From contig CAJXSF010000005.1 of NCBI GenBank assembly GCA_913061515.1, positions 1-64,000 on the forward strand: a DNA stretch of 64,000 bases, read 5' to 3'. The notes under the pieces are model-generated. The model saw nothing but the letters and a program-made list of their open reading frames with translations. It was not told the DNA's origin and ran no database searches. Position numbers and translations under genes: made by a program. Position 1 is the first letter of the stretch, and each line of letters begins with the position of its first letter. The stretch is from an uncultured Gammaproteobacteria bacterium (GTDB taxonomy: Bacteria > Pseudomonadota > Gammaproteobacteria > Pseudomonadales > Pseudohongiellaceae). This document shows, one piece after another, positions 56,319 to 64,000 of this stretch.

Positions 56319-57146
56319 ATGACGCAACAACGGATCATATTTACCGACCTCGATGGCACCCTGCTTGATAAAGAAACTTACTCTCACACCGCCGCGATTC
56401 CTGCATTACATCGCATCGATGCACTCTCAATCCCCTTAGTGCTCAATTCAAGCAAAACGGTGCCAGAAATTCTTTCTTTACGAAAACAATTGGGAAACCA
56501 ACACCCCTTCGTTGTCGAAAATGGTGCAGCCGTCATAATTCCGAGCCATTATTTTGAAGACACGAACACCTTAGAGCCCTTACCGACGTTAGAGGATGAC
56601 GCTGCCTACTGCGTACAACGATTCGCAGCGCCCCATTCAAGCATCATCAACGCATTGTTAGAGGCAAGGCGACACGACTTTCAATTCACTGGTTTTTTTG
56701 ATTTGAGTGTCGAGAAACTAGCAGAAATTACCGGCCTACCCAAAAGCGGTGCACACAATGCTAAACAGCGCTTAGGCTCCGAACCCATATTGTTTAATGG
56801 GGACATCGCAGCATTCACCCGCTTTCTCGCTGAGCGCCAACTGCGCGCCGTGCAAGGCGGCCGCTTTCTGCATGTAATGGGACAATTCGATAAAGCCACC
56901 GGCGTAAACTTTCTTCTTGATGCCTACAAAAAACACTACGCCCCGGCGCAAATAAGCTCCATAGCACTTGGCGACAGCCACAACGATGAGCAGATGCTCA
57001 ACTGCGTGGATATCCCCATCGTGATCAACAGTCCACACAGTGCTCAGATTCAAATCGACAACCCCAAACGCGTTCGCTATAGCCAGGCAACAGGCGCTAG
57101 CGGGTGGAATGAACAATTACTTGCATTACTGAACGAACCTCAATAA
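56319..57146 (+). CDS. HAD phosphatase for glucosyl/mannosyl-3-phosphoglycerate
   Basis: 275 residues, HAD superfamily class IIB. Motif I is IIFTDLDGTLLDKE (nucleophile Asp10, general acid Asp12), motif II LVLNSSKT, the cap region has PFVVENGAAVIIP, and motif IV is IALGDSHNDEQML. The sequence resembles mannosyl-3-phosphoglycerate phosphatase (YedP/MpgP). Next to a glucosyl-3-phosphoglycerate synthase it most likely dephosphorylates that product to glucosylglycerate, a compatible solute. GGAG lies 7 bases before the ATG. It is the first gene of the three-gene operon. Confidence 0.88.
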   Translation: MTQQRIIFTDLDGTLLDKETYSHTAAIPALHRIDALSIPLVLNSSKTVPEILSLRKQLGNQHPFVVENGAAVIIPSHYFEDTNTLEPLPTLEDDAAYCVQRFAAPHSSIINALLEARRHDFQFTGFFDLSVEKLAEITGLPKSGAHNAKQRLGSEPILFNGDIAAFTRFLAERQLRAVQGGRFLHVMGQFDKATGVNFLLDAYKKHYAPAQISSIALGDSHNDEQMLNCVDIPIVINSPHSAQIQIDNPKRVRYSQATGASGWNEQLLALLNEPQ

Positions 57147-57156
57147 GGAGAGTACT

Positions 57157-58380
57157 ATGGGTGATTTTTATCAGAACGGCGTCGTGACAACTTTGCACAA
57201 TCTGTCGCATAGCTCTGTTGAACACTTAGAAGAGGAGCTGCTTGTGTTTCAAAAATCCAGACCCATGTCACTCGTTCTGCCCTCGCTATACTCGGAACTA
57301 CAAACAGATGCATTAGGCACCATCGTAGACGAACTCACTCGAGTGCCCTATCTAAATGAAATCGTGGTGGGCTTAGACCGCGCCAGTCAAAGCGAGTACG
57401 AACACGCTTTGCAATATTTTTCGAAACTACCCCAATACCATCGAGTACTTTGGAATGAGGGACCGCGTCTGCAAGCGATAGACAAACTGTTAGAGAAGCA
57501 CGGGCTTGCCCCGGCCGAACTCGGTAAAGGTCGTAACGTTTGGTATTGCCTTGGCTATGTGCTGGCCTCAGGCAGGTCAGAAGCTGTCGCATTGCATGAC
57601 TGCGACATTAAAACTTACACGCGCGAACTACTCGCGCGCTTGATATACCCAGTTGCCAACCCTAACTTCAATTATGAGTTCTGCAAAGGTTTCTACGCCC
57701 GTGTTGCCGACGGCAAAATGAATGGTCGAGTCACACGGCTTTTAGTGACCCCTTTACTGCGCGCCTTGAAGAAAGTCTGTGGCTACAGCGAGTTTCTTGA
57801 ATTCCTCGACAGTTTTCGTTATCCATTAGCCGGTGAATTTTCGTTCCGTTTAGATGTTATCAGCGACATCCGCATTCCAAGCGATTGGGGTTTAGAAGTT
57901 GGCGTATTGTCAGAAATGAAACGTAATTACTCCACCAACCGCATCTGCCAAGTTGATATAGCCGACAACTACGATCACAAGCATCAGATTCTATCGCCTG
58001 AGGATGCTAGCAAAGGTTTATCGAAGATGAGTACCGACATCTCGAAAGCGATTTTCAGAAAACTCGCCACCAATGGAGAAGTTTTCTCAAACGAGAAATT
58101 CCGCACTATCAAGGCAACCTACTATCGTATCGCCTTAGACTTCATTGAAACCTATGCGAATGATGCTTCTATCAACGGTTTGAGCTTTGACCGGCACGCA
58201 GAGGAGCAGACAGTCGAGCTATTCGCACAGAATGTGATGTCTGCGGGCTCACATTTCTTGGATAATCCGATGGACACGCCGTTCATCCCGAGTTGGAACC
58301 GAGTGATCAGTGCAATTCCCGATATTGGCGAACAACTAATAGATGCCGTAGAAGCAGATCACAAGCAATACTTTAAATAA
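57157..58380 (+). CDS. Glucosyl-3-phosphoglycerate synthase-like glycosyltransferase
   Basis: 407 residues, GT-A fold, resembling GpgS (GT81). [18 protein letters not shown] is near the start, [12 protein letters not shown] in the nucleotide-sugar part, and [20 protein letters not shown] contains the metal-binding DxD-type motif (Asp-Cys-Asp). [17 protein letters not shown] follows in the acceptor domain. It would join glucose from NDP-glucose to 3-phosphoglycerate. It starts 10 bases after the phosphatase gene, with AAGGAG in the gap, and the phosphorylase follows 14 bases later. Confidence 0.86.
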   Translation: MGDFYQNGVVTTLHNLSHSSVEHLEEELLVFQKSRPMSLVLPSLYSELQTDALGTIVDELTRVPYLNEIVVGLDRASQSEYEHALQYFSKLPQYHRVLWNEGPRLQAIDKLLEKHGLAPAELGKGRNVWYCLGYVLASGRSEAVALHDCDIKTYTRELLARLIYPVANPNFNYEFCKGFYARVADGKMNGRVTRLLVTPLLRALKKVCGYSEFLEFLDSFRYPLAGEFSFRLDVISDIRIPSDWGLEVGVLSEMKRNYSTNRICQVDIADNYDHKHQILSPEDASKGLSKMSTDISKAIFRKLATNGEVFSNEKFRTIKATYYRIALDFIETYANDASINGLSFDRHAEEQTVELFAQNVMSAGSHFLDNPMDTPFIPSWNRVISAIPDIGEQLIDAVEADHKQYFK

Positions 58381-58394
58381 CGAGAAAGAACCTT

Positions 58395-60125
58395 ATGGCT
58401 GACTATTTGTCTGTTCGCTTGCAAGAACACTTGCGTTTTATATACCCGGATCAAAATGCCGAAACACTGGCAGCAACTTTGATCGACACTATGAACTTGC
58501 GACCGAATGACACTGGACCGGTCGCGCACCAAAACCACTGGGATCAAAGCGATGTACTACTGATCACCTATGGTGACAGCATTCAGAAAACTGGTGAGAA
58601 ACCTCTTCGCACCTTACATGGTTTCTTAAAAAGCAAGTTAGCTGATGCGATAAGCGATGTGCACATCCTGCCTTTTTTTCCATACACCTCTGACGATGGG
58701 TTCTCAATTACAGACTACTTGGCTGTGAACGAAGCTCTAGGTGAATGGGAAGATGTAAGCCGCATTGCCTCTGACTTCAAATTAATGTCAGATCTGGTCA
58801 TTAATCACATGTCCTCACGCAGCCGATGGTTCGACAATTTCAAAAAGCGCATAGACCCAGGCAAGGACTATTTTTACGAAGGCAACCCCAAAGCTGATCT
58901 TTCCAAAGTCGTTCGCCCTCGCACGTCGCCGTTGTTGCTAGCGACAAAAACAGAGGATGGCGAACGATTTGTTTGGTGTACCTTTAGTGAAGATCAAGTC
59001 GATCTAAACTTCAAGAATCCACAAGTGTTGGTAGAGTTCGTCAATATTATCAGCCATTACATGGACCGAGGCGTACGAATTTTCAGATTAGACGCCGTCG
59101 CGTTTCTATGGAAAGAAGCAGGCACCTCTTGCATTCACCTAGATCAAACTCATGAAATTATTAAATTACTTCGTTTATTGATCGAGCATCGCGACCACGG
59201 TGCAATTATCATTACTGAAACCAATGTGCCCAACCGGGAAAACCTGACATACTTTGGTAACGCAAACGAAGCGCATGTAATCTACAACTTCTCGCTGCCC
59301 CCCCTACTCGTCAATACTTTACTAACGGGGAACTGCCGTCATTTAAAGACATGGATGATGAGTATGCCGCCCTCACAAAATGGAACTGCTTATCTCAATT
59401 TCATCGCTTCCCATGATGGAATCGGCTTGCGTCCTGCAGATGGATACTTAGACGAACAAGAGAAATTGGCATTAGTTAGCGGCATTCAACGCTTCGGTGG
59501 TCAAGTCACCATGCGCCGCCTAGAAGACGGGAGCGACTCTCCCTATGAGATGAATATCAGCCTGTTCGATGCGCTCAAAGGGACACTCGAGAGCGGGCCC
59601 GACCAGTGGCAACTGCAACGCTTTCTTTGTGCACACATCATCATGTTGGCTTTAGAGGGGATTCCAGCATTCTATATTCACAGCATGTTTGGCACCGAGA
59701 ACGATCACAAGCGTGTTACGCATACTGGACGGGCACGGTCTATTAACCGCCACCAATGGCAACTTGAAGAGTTAGAGAAGCTTTTAGACAACCCTTACAA
59801 CCATCACGCTAAAGTGTTTTCTGAGCTTAACCGTTTAATAAAAATTCGGCGTACACAGCTAGCCTTTCACCCCAATGCAACGCAATTTACATTGCATTTA
59901 GGCCTTAAGATATTTGCATTTTGGCGTCAAAGTATGAGCCGGGCACAAAGTATTTTCTGCATTAACAATATTTCGAATGAGCCACAGAAGCTGGCGCTTT
60001 CCGATCTCAATCTCATTAGCACGGATCACTGGGTAGATCTAATCAGTGGTCGGATATTCGATGAACATAACGAACAGTTTGAGCTGATGCCCTATCAGTG
60101 TTTATGGCTGAGCAATGTCAGTTAG
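58395..60125 (+). CDS. GH13 sugar phosphorylase, probable glucosylglycerate phosphorylase
   Basis: 576 residues, sucrose-phosphorylase-like GH13_18. Catalytic residues sit in [17 protein letters not shown] (nucleophile Asp), [14 protein letters not shown] (acid/base Glu) and [12 protein letters not shown] (third Asp). [19 protein letters not shown] and [11 protein letters not shown] are family blocks. Subfamily members next to GpgS-type genes phosphorolyse glucosylglycerate to glucose-1-phosphate and glycerate, which would let the cell recycle the solute. Sucrose or glucosylglycerol phosphorylase is the alternative. Last gene of the operon. Confidence 0.85.
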   Translation: MADYLSVRLQEHLRFIYPDQNAETLAATLIDTMNLRPNDTGPVAHQNHWDQSDVLLITYGDSIQKTGEKPLRTLHGFLKSKLADAISDVHILPFFPYTSDDGFSITDYLAVNEALGEWEDVSRIASDFKLMSDLVINHMSSRSRWFDNFKKRIDPGKDYFYEGNPKADLSKVVRPRTSPLLLATKTEDGERFVWCTFSEDQVDLNFKNPQVLVEFVNIISHYMDRGVRIFRLDAVAFLWKEAGTSCIHLDQTHEIIKLLRLLIEHRDHGAIIITETNVPNRENLTYFGNANEAHVIYNFSLPPLLVNTLLTGNCRHLKTWMMSMPPSQNGTAYLNFIASHDGIGLRPADGYLDEQEKLALVSGIQRFGGQVTMRRLEDGSDSPYEMNISLFDALKGTLESGPDQWQLQRFLCAHIIMLALEGIPAFYIHSMFGTENDHKRVTHTGRARSINRHQWQLEELEKLLDNPYNHHAKVFSELNRLIKIRRTQLAFHPNATQFTLHLGLKIFAFWRQSMSRAQSIFCINNISNEPQKLALSDLNLISTDHWVDLISGRIFDEHNEQFELMPYQCLWLSNVS

Positions 60126-60240
60126 CATTCAGACTCTCAGTCTTAAACGCTAGTGCGGCAATTGGTCACATTGTACAAAACCCCTCTTACCCCTACATTC
60201 TAAAACGAGGCAGGACGGCGCATTCTTCGACCTGCTTCCG

Positions 60241-60273
60241 GGGCAGCAACGGCTGCGCAATAGCCAGCTGCCC
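60241..60273. terminator. Hairpin after the small zinc/iron-cluster protein gene
   Basis: GGGCAGC ... GCTGCCC with an inner GGCT/AGCC pairing, just downstream (minus strand) of the desulforedoxin-like gene and also after the phosphorylase gene. There is no T-run, so it is either a weak terminator or an mRNA-end structure. The rest of 60126-60281 holds no gene. Confidence 0.5.
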
Positions 60274-60281
60274 TTGTTAGT

Positions 60282-60422
60282 TTACTCTGCCACTTTCGTC
60301 ATTTGTTTGCCACAGCAAGTTTCCGAATGAGGCATAGTCGCAGGACATGGACAACCTTTGACATAAACTAGCTCGGCTTTACAGGAATCACAACGATAAC
60401 GATCACCAGTTTCTCTAGACAT
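60282..60422 (-). CDS. 46-residue desulforedoxin-like metal-binding protein
   Basis: A very small gene. MSRETGDRYRCDSCKAELVY is followed by VKGCPCPATMPHSETCCGKQ and MTKVAE. The frame of YRCDSCKAEL (Cys11, Cys14) and ETCCGKQM (Cys36, Cys37) matches the CxxC...CCGxxM pattern of desulforedoxin and the N-terminal desulfoferrodoxin domain, which hold one Fe(Cys)4 centre. An extra CPC (Cys24, Cys26) lies between. AGGAG sits 7 bases before the ATG. It is divergent from the HMA-TauE gene. Function may be electron transfer or metal sequestration; a structural zinc ribbon is the alternative. Confidence 0.72.
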   Translation of the reverse strand: MSRETGDRYRCDSCKAELVYVKGCPCPATMPHSETCCGKQMTKVAE

Positions 60423-60573
60423 TTTGTAGTTCTCCTTTCTTAAGCTCGGTTAATAAGTGCAGGCGCCACTGCCTACACAGTTAAATCCTCGCACGAACTA
60501 ACTTGCTGTTCTATGCGCTGGATCAAGAAAGACAACTGACAACAGTGTATGACTTACTAGAGGTAGACCCTAT

Positions 60574-61629
60574 ATGGAATCGCAAGAATTAACGCTGAAT
60601 GTACAAGGTATGGTCTGTGGTGGCTGTGAGAATGCGGTAGAGACCGCTCTAGGACAGACAGAGGGGATTGAGCAGTCCAAAGCCGATCACACGAAGAGCT
60701 GTGTCTGGGTGCGATTTGACCCAGAGAAAACCAATGCCGCGGCATTGTCACAGATCATCACCACTGCCGGTTACGAAGTAGTCTCATCGGCAGAAGACGA
60801 TGCCATTGCGACTGTGCAAGTTGCCAATCCAAGCTTGCAACACACGGGATCGACTCGCCTACGCAGTGCCTTGCTTTTCATCGCACTGTTTATCGTAGTA
60901 GGCGGAATCGTGCAATGGGGACGCAGCTTAATGCCCAATGTCATGACACAGATGAATGCTGGGGTCAGCCTCGCCACCTTATTCATGATAGGTTTTTTTA
61001 CTGGGTTCCACTGTATAGGCATGTGCGGAAGTTTCGTCGTTAGCTACGTCGACAAAGCAGATTCTTTCGCCAAATCGGCCTTATCCCATGCAGCCTATGG
61101 TAGTGGTAAAACACTGTCTTACTCATTGATTGGAGCCCTTTTTGGTTTACTAGGAGCACTAGTCACAGTCACACCGGTTATGCGCGGCTATGCAGCTATC
61201 CTAGCAGGTTTGTTCCTGTTTCTTTTTGGTTTAAAGATGCTCAAAATCATCCCTCAGTTTGCCTTTCTTAACTTGCGATTTCCTAAGGCGGTCACAAGCA
61301 AAGTGACTGACGCACTAGGACGCACTCGCCGCCCTTTTACCACAGGGTTACTGAATGGTTTGCTGATTGGATGTGGGCCACTGCAAGCGATGTACATCAT
61401 GGCCGCAGGTACTGGCAGCCCAGTTGAGGGAGCATTAATGCTTTGCTTTTTTGGCTTAGGCACCCTTCCCGCCTTGCTTGGGTTTGGTTTCTTTGCCAGT
61501 TATTTGTCTATGAAGTCGATGCATCAAATCATGCGGGTTTCTGGCGTGTTAGTCATCCTCATGGGCGGCATGATGCTGATGCGCGGAATGAACTTTCTGA
61601 CTGCAACGCCAGGGGTAATGGGCAATTAA
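60574..61629 (+). CDS. HMA domain fused to a TauE/SafE (DsbD/CcdA-like) membrane protein
   Basis: 351 residues. Residues 1-75 form a heavy-metal-associated domain with MVCGGCEN (Cys15, Cys18), the Cu(I)/Zn-binding loop. Six membrane helices follow with the family pattern FFTGFHCIGMCGSFVVSYV in the first core helix and NGLLIGCGPLQAMYIMAAG in the repeat. Members of this urease-accessory/cytochrome-biogenesis-like family (SafE/CcoS-region type) are linked to copper handling or cytochrome oxidase assembly. AGAGG lies before the ATG. Its stop overlaps the next gene tail to tail by 4 bases. Confidence 0.84.
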   Translation: MESQELTLNVQGMVCGGCENAVETALGQTEGIEQSKADHTKSCVWVRFDPEKTNAAALSQIITTAGYEVVSSAEDDAIATVQVANPSLQHTGSTRLRSALLFIALFIVVGGIVQWGRSLMPNVMTQMNAGVSLATLFMIGFFTGFHCIGMCGSFVVSYVDKADSFAKSALSHAAYGSGKTLSYSLIGALFGLLGALVTVTPVMRGYAAILAGLFLFLFGLKMLKIIPQFAFLNLRFPKAVTSKVTDALGRTRRPFTTGLLNGLLIGCGPLQAMYIMAAGTGSPVEGALMLCFFGLGTLPALLGFGFFASYLSMKSMHQIMRVSGVLVILMGGMMLMRGMNFLTATPGVMGN

Positions 61630-62126
61630 TGACCGTGCGCCGCGTGATCGTCACTTTGCCAGCCACTATGATTAAAATACTGACCATAGGCTTGCAAAGC
61701 GACTTTCAACGTTGGGAATCCCCGCTCAGACATTGGAGTAGACTCCAGCACCGCAGCGCCACTTAGTAGCATTGCTAATATGCTATGGAGATTGGCATCC
61801 GCTGCAGGCTCTAACTCACATTGCTCAATCATTGTATTAACACTGCTTTGAACTGATTGGCTTAGCTGCATAGCCTGTGTCTTATCAAGTTGTCCCGCCG
61901 CAAAGGCTGGCTCCAGCATATCCACCGCCGTGCGAATCTCTATCATTCCATGACGTAGCGCTTCATCGGTTTCCCATGGCTCACCATTGTTGAGCGAAAG
62001 CTCAGCACTCACGTGCTCATCGTGGGCATGATCGACAGCGTGATCGTGGGGCTGAGCTTGCAGGTTTGTAGAGGACGAAAGCAAAAAGAGTGTAACTGAG
62101 AAAAATACATTCGCAGCTGTGTTCAT
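61626..62126 (-). CDS. His-rich periplasmic protein, DnrO-like
   Basis: 166 residues with a signal peptide (about 1-24, ending LQA). A His/Asp-rich start (QPHDHAVDHAHDEHVS) and a His-rich end (SDDHAAHGH) suggest metal binding. The centre GEPWETDEALRHGMIEIRTA resembles a motif I associate with the DnrO family. Together with the convergent HMA-TauE protein it suggests a copper or zinc handling locus. Only tail overlap links the two genes. Mature protein ~142 residues, helical. Confidence 0.7.
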   Translation of the reverse strand: MNTAANVFFSVTLFLLSSSTNLQAQPHDHAVDHAHDEHVSAELSLNNGEPWETDEALRHGMIEIRTAVDMLEPAFAAGQLDKTQAMQLSQSVQSSVNTMIEQCELEPAADANLHSILAMLLSGAAVLESTPMSERGFPTLKVALQAYGQYFNHSGWQSDDHAAHGH

Positions 62127-62224
62127 TAGCAGCTCCCTATGAGCAATTGAGTTACGCCCATTATATGCTTCTTACTCAATACAAGTACTACGACTAGATC
62201 AAGTAATCTGACCCCTTGATTTCT

Positions 62225-63166
62225 TTAGTCGATGATAGAAACAACATCACCCAGACGCTCTCGAATGATAGTGCGTAGACAGGCGGCAAACTCGCGAAAG
62301 AACACGCGGCTAGGTGAGGCGACACGCCAAATTAGAGCGTGCTGACGCGATATAGGTTGGCCGCTTAGTTCAGACACATGCAGCGCTTCAGGATTGTGCA
62401 TTTCCGAGTGAACATAAAGCCCTGGCAAAAACGCCACCCCTAAGCCCATTACCACCATTTGTCGAAGAGTATCCAAGCTCGTACCCTCGTAATCCCGATG
62501 CACGTGGGCACCAAGACGTTGGCATAACTCCTGGATTTCGTAGTGAAAATGATGCTGCCCCTCAAGGGTTAATACCTTTTCCCCCCGCAAATGGTCGGGT
62601 GAAATTTGTATTTGAGCCGCAAGCGGGTGATCGGCAGGCACTACAAATTTAAGCGGTTCACTAAACAATGGCTCTACAGCTAAGCCATCCCCACTTATTG
62701 GCAGTGGGATGATGGCAAGGTCATATTCACCTTGTATAAGTTTACGTTGAAGCGCAACTGCGGGCGCTTCTCTGACATAGAGCTTAAGATCGTGGTAGCG
62801 ACTGTGTAGTGCCGGCAGTACGTTGGGTAATAAATAAGGCCCTAATGTGGGAGGCACTCCAAGTCTGTAAGTGACTTTGTGGCCGGTTGAGATAACGCTA
62901 GCTTGATCCATGAACCCTTGCACTGTCATTAATATCTGACGAGCCTCCGGCAACAACTCTCTTCCTTGCGCTGACAGCAACGTCCCCGAGCGGGAGCGTT
63001 CAAACAAGCTAATACCAAGGGTGGACTCCAAAACGGTAATCTGAGCGGTCAATGCTGGTTGGCTTACCTGCAAGATTTCGGAAGCACGACGGAAATTACT
63101 GGCATCAGCCACAGCAACAAAATACTGCAATTGACGAATGCTTGGTGGCTTACGGTGGTTGTACAT
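62225..63166 (-). CDS. OxyR-like LysR regulator lacking the peroxidatic cysteine
   Basis: 313 residues. The N-terminal winged helix (IRQLQYFVAVADASNFRRAS...ILQVSQPALTAQITVLESTL) and the LysR effector domain align well with OxyR. VLTLEGQHHFHYEIQELC matches the redox segment of OxyR without a gap. The resolving-type cysteine is kept (Cys215, like Cys208), but the peroxide-reactive Cys199 position is His206. GTSLDTLRQMVVMGLGVAFLP continues the match. It is divergent from the carbonic anhydrase gene, so it probably regulates that operon. It may sense a small molecule and not peroxide. Confidence 0.82.
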   Translation of the reverse strand: MYNHRKPPSIRQLQYFVAVADASNFRRASEILQVSQPALTAQITVLESTLGISLFERSRSGTLLSAQGRELLPEARQILMTVQGFMDQASVISTGHKVTYRLGVPPTLGPYLLPNVLPALHSRYHDLKLYVREAPAVALQRKLIQGEYDLAIIPLPISGDGLAVEPLFSEPLKFVVPADHPLAAQIQISPDHLRGEKVLTLEGQHHFHYEIQELCQRLGAHVHRDYEGTSLDTLRQMVVMGLGVAFLPGLYVHSEMHNPEALHVSELSGQPISRQHALIWRVASPSRVFFREFAACLRTIIRERLGDVVSIID

Positions 63167-63183
63167 AGCGGCCTAAACGACTC

Positions 63184-63204
63184 CTGATAACTTATTATTA
63201 TCAG
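63184..63204. promoter_or_regulatory. LysR-type operator between the regulator and carbonic anhydrase
   Basis: CTGATAA-CTTATTA-TTATCAG is a perfect 7-7-7 inverted repeat. It contains ATAA-N7-TTAT, the half-site spacing of OxyR-type LysR operators. It lies ~20 bases from the regulator start and ~80 from the carbonic anhydrase start. Confidence 0.65.
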
Positions 63205-63281
63205 TAAAACACATATCTTACTATAAAGGTATCAAAGAATAATGCTCATCTTTTCCGCCAACGACAATTCAGGAGTTACTA

Positions 63282-63941
63282 ATGGACCACGTTATTTCAG
63301 GTGTAGCAAGATTCCAGCAAGATATCTTTCCGAACAAAAAGGATCGATTCAAGAAGCTAGCTACAGGGCAGAACCCCGAAGTACTGTTCATCACTTGCGC
63401 CGACTCAAGAATTGACCCCAATTTGGTCACTCAAACAGAACCAGGCGATCTCTTCATTTGCCGTAATGCAGGCAACATTGTGCCTCCACACAGCAATCAG
63501 ACCGGCAGCATGACCGCCTCTATCGAGTTTGCCGTAGCCGCTTTAGGTGTCTCGCACATTGTTATCTGTGGACATACAGACTGCGGTGCTATCAAAGGCG
63601 CAATTAACCCAGAAAACCTAGACAGCCTTCCTCACGTAAAAGAGTGGCTAGGACATTGTCGTTCAGCTACTGAAACAGTACGTGAGCGTCATGGACATTT
63701 GGACAAAGACAATCTAGCAGAAGTAACTTGTGAGAACGTATTACAACAGTTACAGCATTTGAGAACTCATCCTGCTGTAGCAGCTGGGCTTGCCAACAAA
63801 CGCATCACTTTGCATGGCTGGGTTTATGACATTGGGACAGGTCAGGTGCTGTGTTACAACGAAAAGACCGAAGGATTCGAGCCTATGGATGAGCAGTACA
63901 AAGCCTTGTTCGCTGACGTGCAATCCGTAAAGGAGGCTTAA
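63282..63941 (+). CDS. Beta-class carbonic anhydrase
   Basis: 219 residues. Hydrates CO2 to bicarbonate. The zinc site is complete: ITCADSRIDP gives Cys39 with the Asp41/Arg43 dyad, and ICGHTDCGAIKG gives His98 and Cys101. ICRNAGNIVPP is the family block between them. AGGAG precedes the ATG. A SulP transporter gene starts one base after its stop, with the AAAGGAGG ribosome site inside the end of this gene. Carbonic anhydrase plus SulP is a known bicarbonate-uptake pairing. Confidence 0.96.
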   Translation: MDHVISGVARFQQDIFPNKKDRFKKLATGQNPEVLFITCADSRIDPNLVTQTEPGDLFICRNAGNIVPPHSNQTGSMTASIEFAVAALGVSHIVICGHTDCGAIKGAINPENLDSLPHVKEWLGHCRSATETVRERHGHLDKDNLAEVTCENVLQQLQHLRTHPAVAAGLANKRITLHGWVYDIGTGQVLCYNEKTEGFEPMDEQYKALFADVQSVKEA

Positions 63942-63942
63942 T

Positions 63943-64000
63943 ATGAAATTCGATTTATCCTCCCTGCGAGGAGATATCACCGGCGGTCTTACCGCCGGTG
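63943..64000 (+). CDS. SulP family anion transporter, 5' end only
   Basis: The window cuts the gene after 19 codons. MKFDLSSLRGDITGGLTAG matches the start of SulP proteins, where RGDxxGGLTAG precedes the first membrane helix. Following a carbonic anhydrase gene, it most likely encodes a bicarbonate (or sulfate) transporter. Confidence 0.8.
   Translation, partial: MKFDLSSLRGDITGGLTAG

Overview
The window looks like chromosomal DNA from a marine-type gammaproteobacterium. The main evidence is the set of gene families: a single-chain pyrB, PilU, MSHA-type pilus genes, RsmC, RsuA, MtfA and a tRNA-Gly(CCC) very close to E. coli glyU. Supporting signs are glucosylglycerate compatible-solute genes, many periplasmic lipoprotein hydrolases, and carbonic anhydrase followed by a SulP transporter. 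I cannot name the genus. The first 38 bases are an Illumina Nextera adapter, so the window starts at an artificial contig end. The last 58 bases are the start of a SulP gene cut by the window end.

Layout. 0.3-8 kb holds housekeeping genes: cyclophilin, dinG, a large DUF349 protein, aroA, tRNA-Gly. 8.2-23.5 kb is one minus-strand MSHA-like type IV pilus locus. In transcription order it runs MshM-like ATPase with a SPOR tail, MshL secretin, TPR protein, MshE, MshG, PilM/PilN-like fusion, PilO-like, MshK/PilP-like, two GRLPCP-motif pilin-like proteins, a receiver-Fis regulator, a histidine kinase, and a pilin with its own promoter. Most of these genes overlap by a few bases. 23.8-35 kb holds an acyltransferase, an MsbA-like ABC exporter, sbcB, pyrB, pilU, mtfA-rsuA-rsmC, a secreted VOC protein and pyrophosphatase. 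35-41 kb holds xdhC, then a MATE pump and an alkylation-repair pair (Ada-AraC-AlkA fusion plus Ogt), enclosed by two inverted copies of a ~280 bp composite palindromic repeat.

41-55 kb is a metabolic and periplasmic region: two PQQ dehydrogenases with cytochrome c domains, CorA, an M20 amidohydrolase broken by two in-frame stops, a PiuC-type oxygenase divergent from an unknown periplasmic protein across a Fur-box-like site, a GST, a metallo-beta-lactamase-fold enzyme, an M19 dipeptidase and a penicillin/AHL-acylase. 55-60 kb holds an autoregulated XRE/membrane-protein pair and then a three-gene glucosylglycerate operon (phosphatase, synthase, phosphorylase) preceded by two excellent NtrC-type palindromes. 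60-64 kb holds a 46-residue desulforedoxin-like ORF, an HMA-TauE/SafE membrane protein, a His-rich periplasmic protein, an OxyR-like LysR regulator lacking the peroxidatic cysteine, and carbonic anhydrase-SulP.

The most original signals are the pilus locus with its embedded two-component pair, the NtrC-type control region of the glucosylglycerate operon, the cysteine-less OxyR-like regulator next to carbonic anhydrase/SulP, the desulforedoxin-like mini-protein, and the doubly interrupted M20 gene. All functional statements come from reading motifs by eye. No database search was run.
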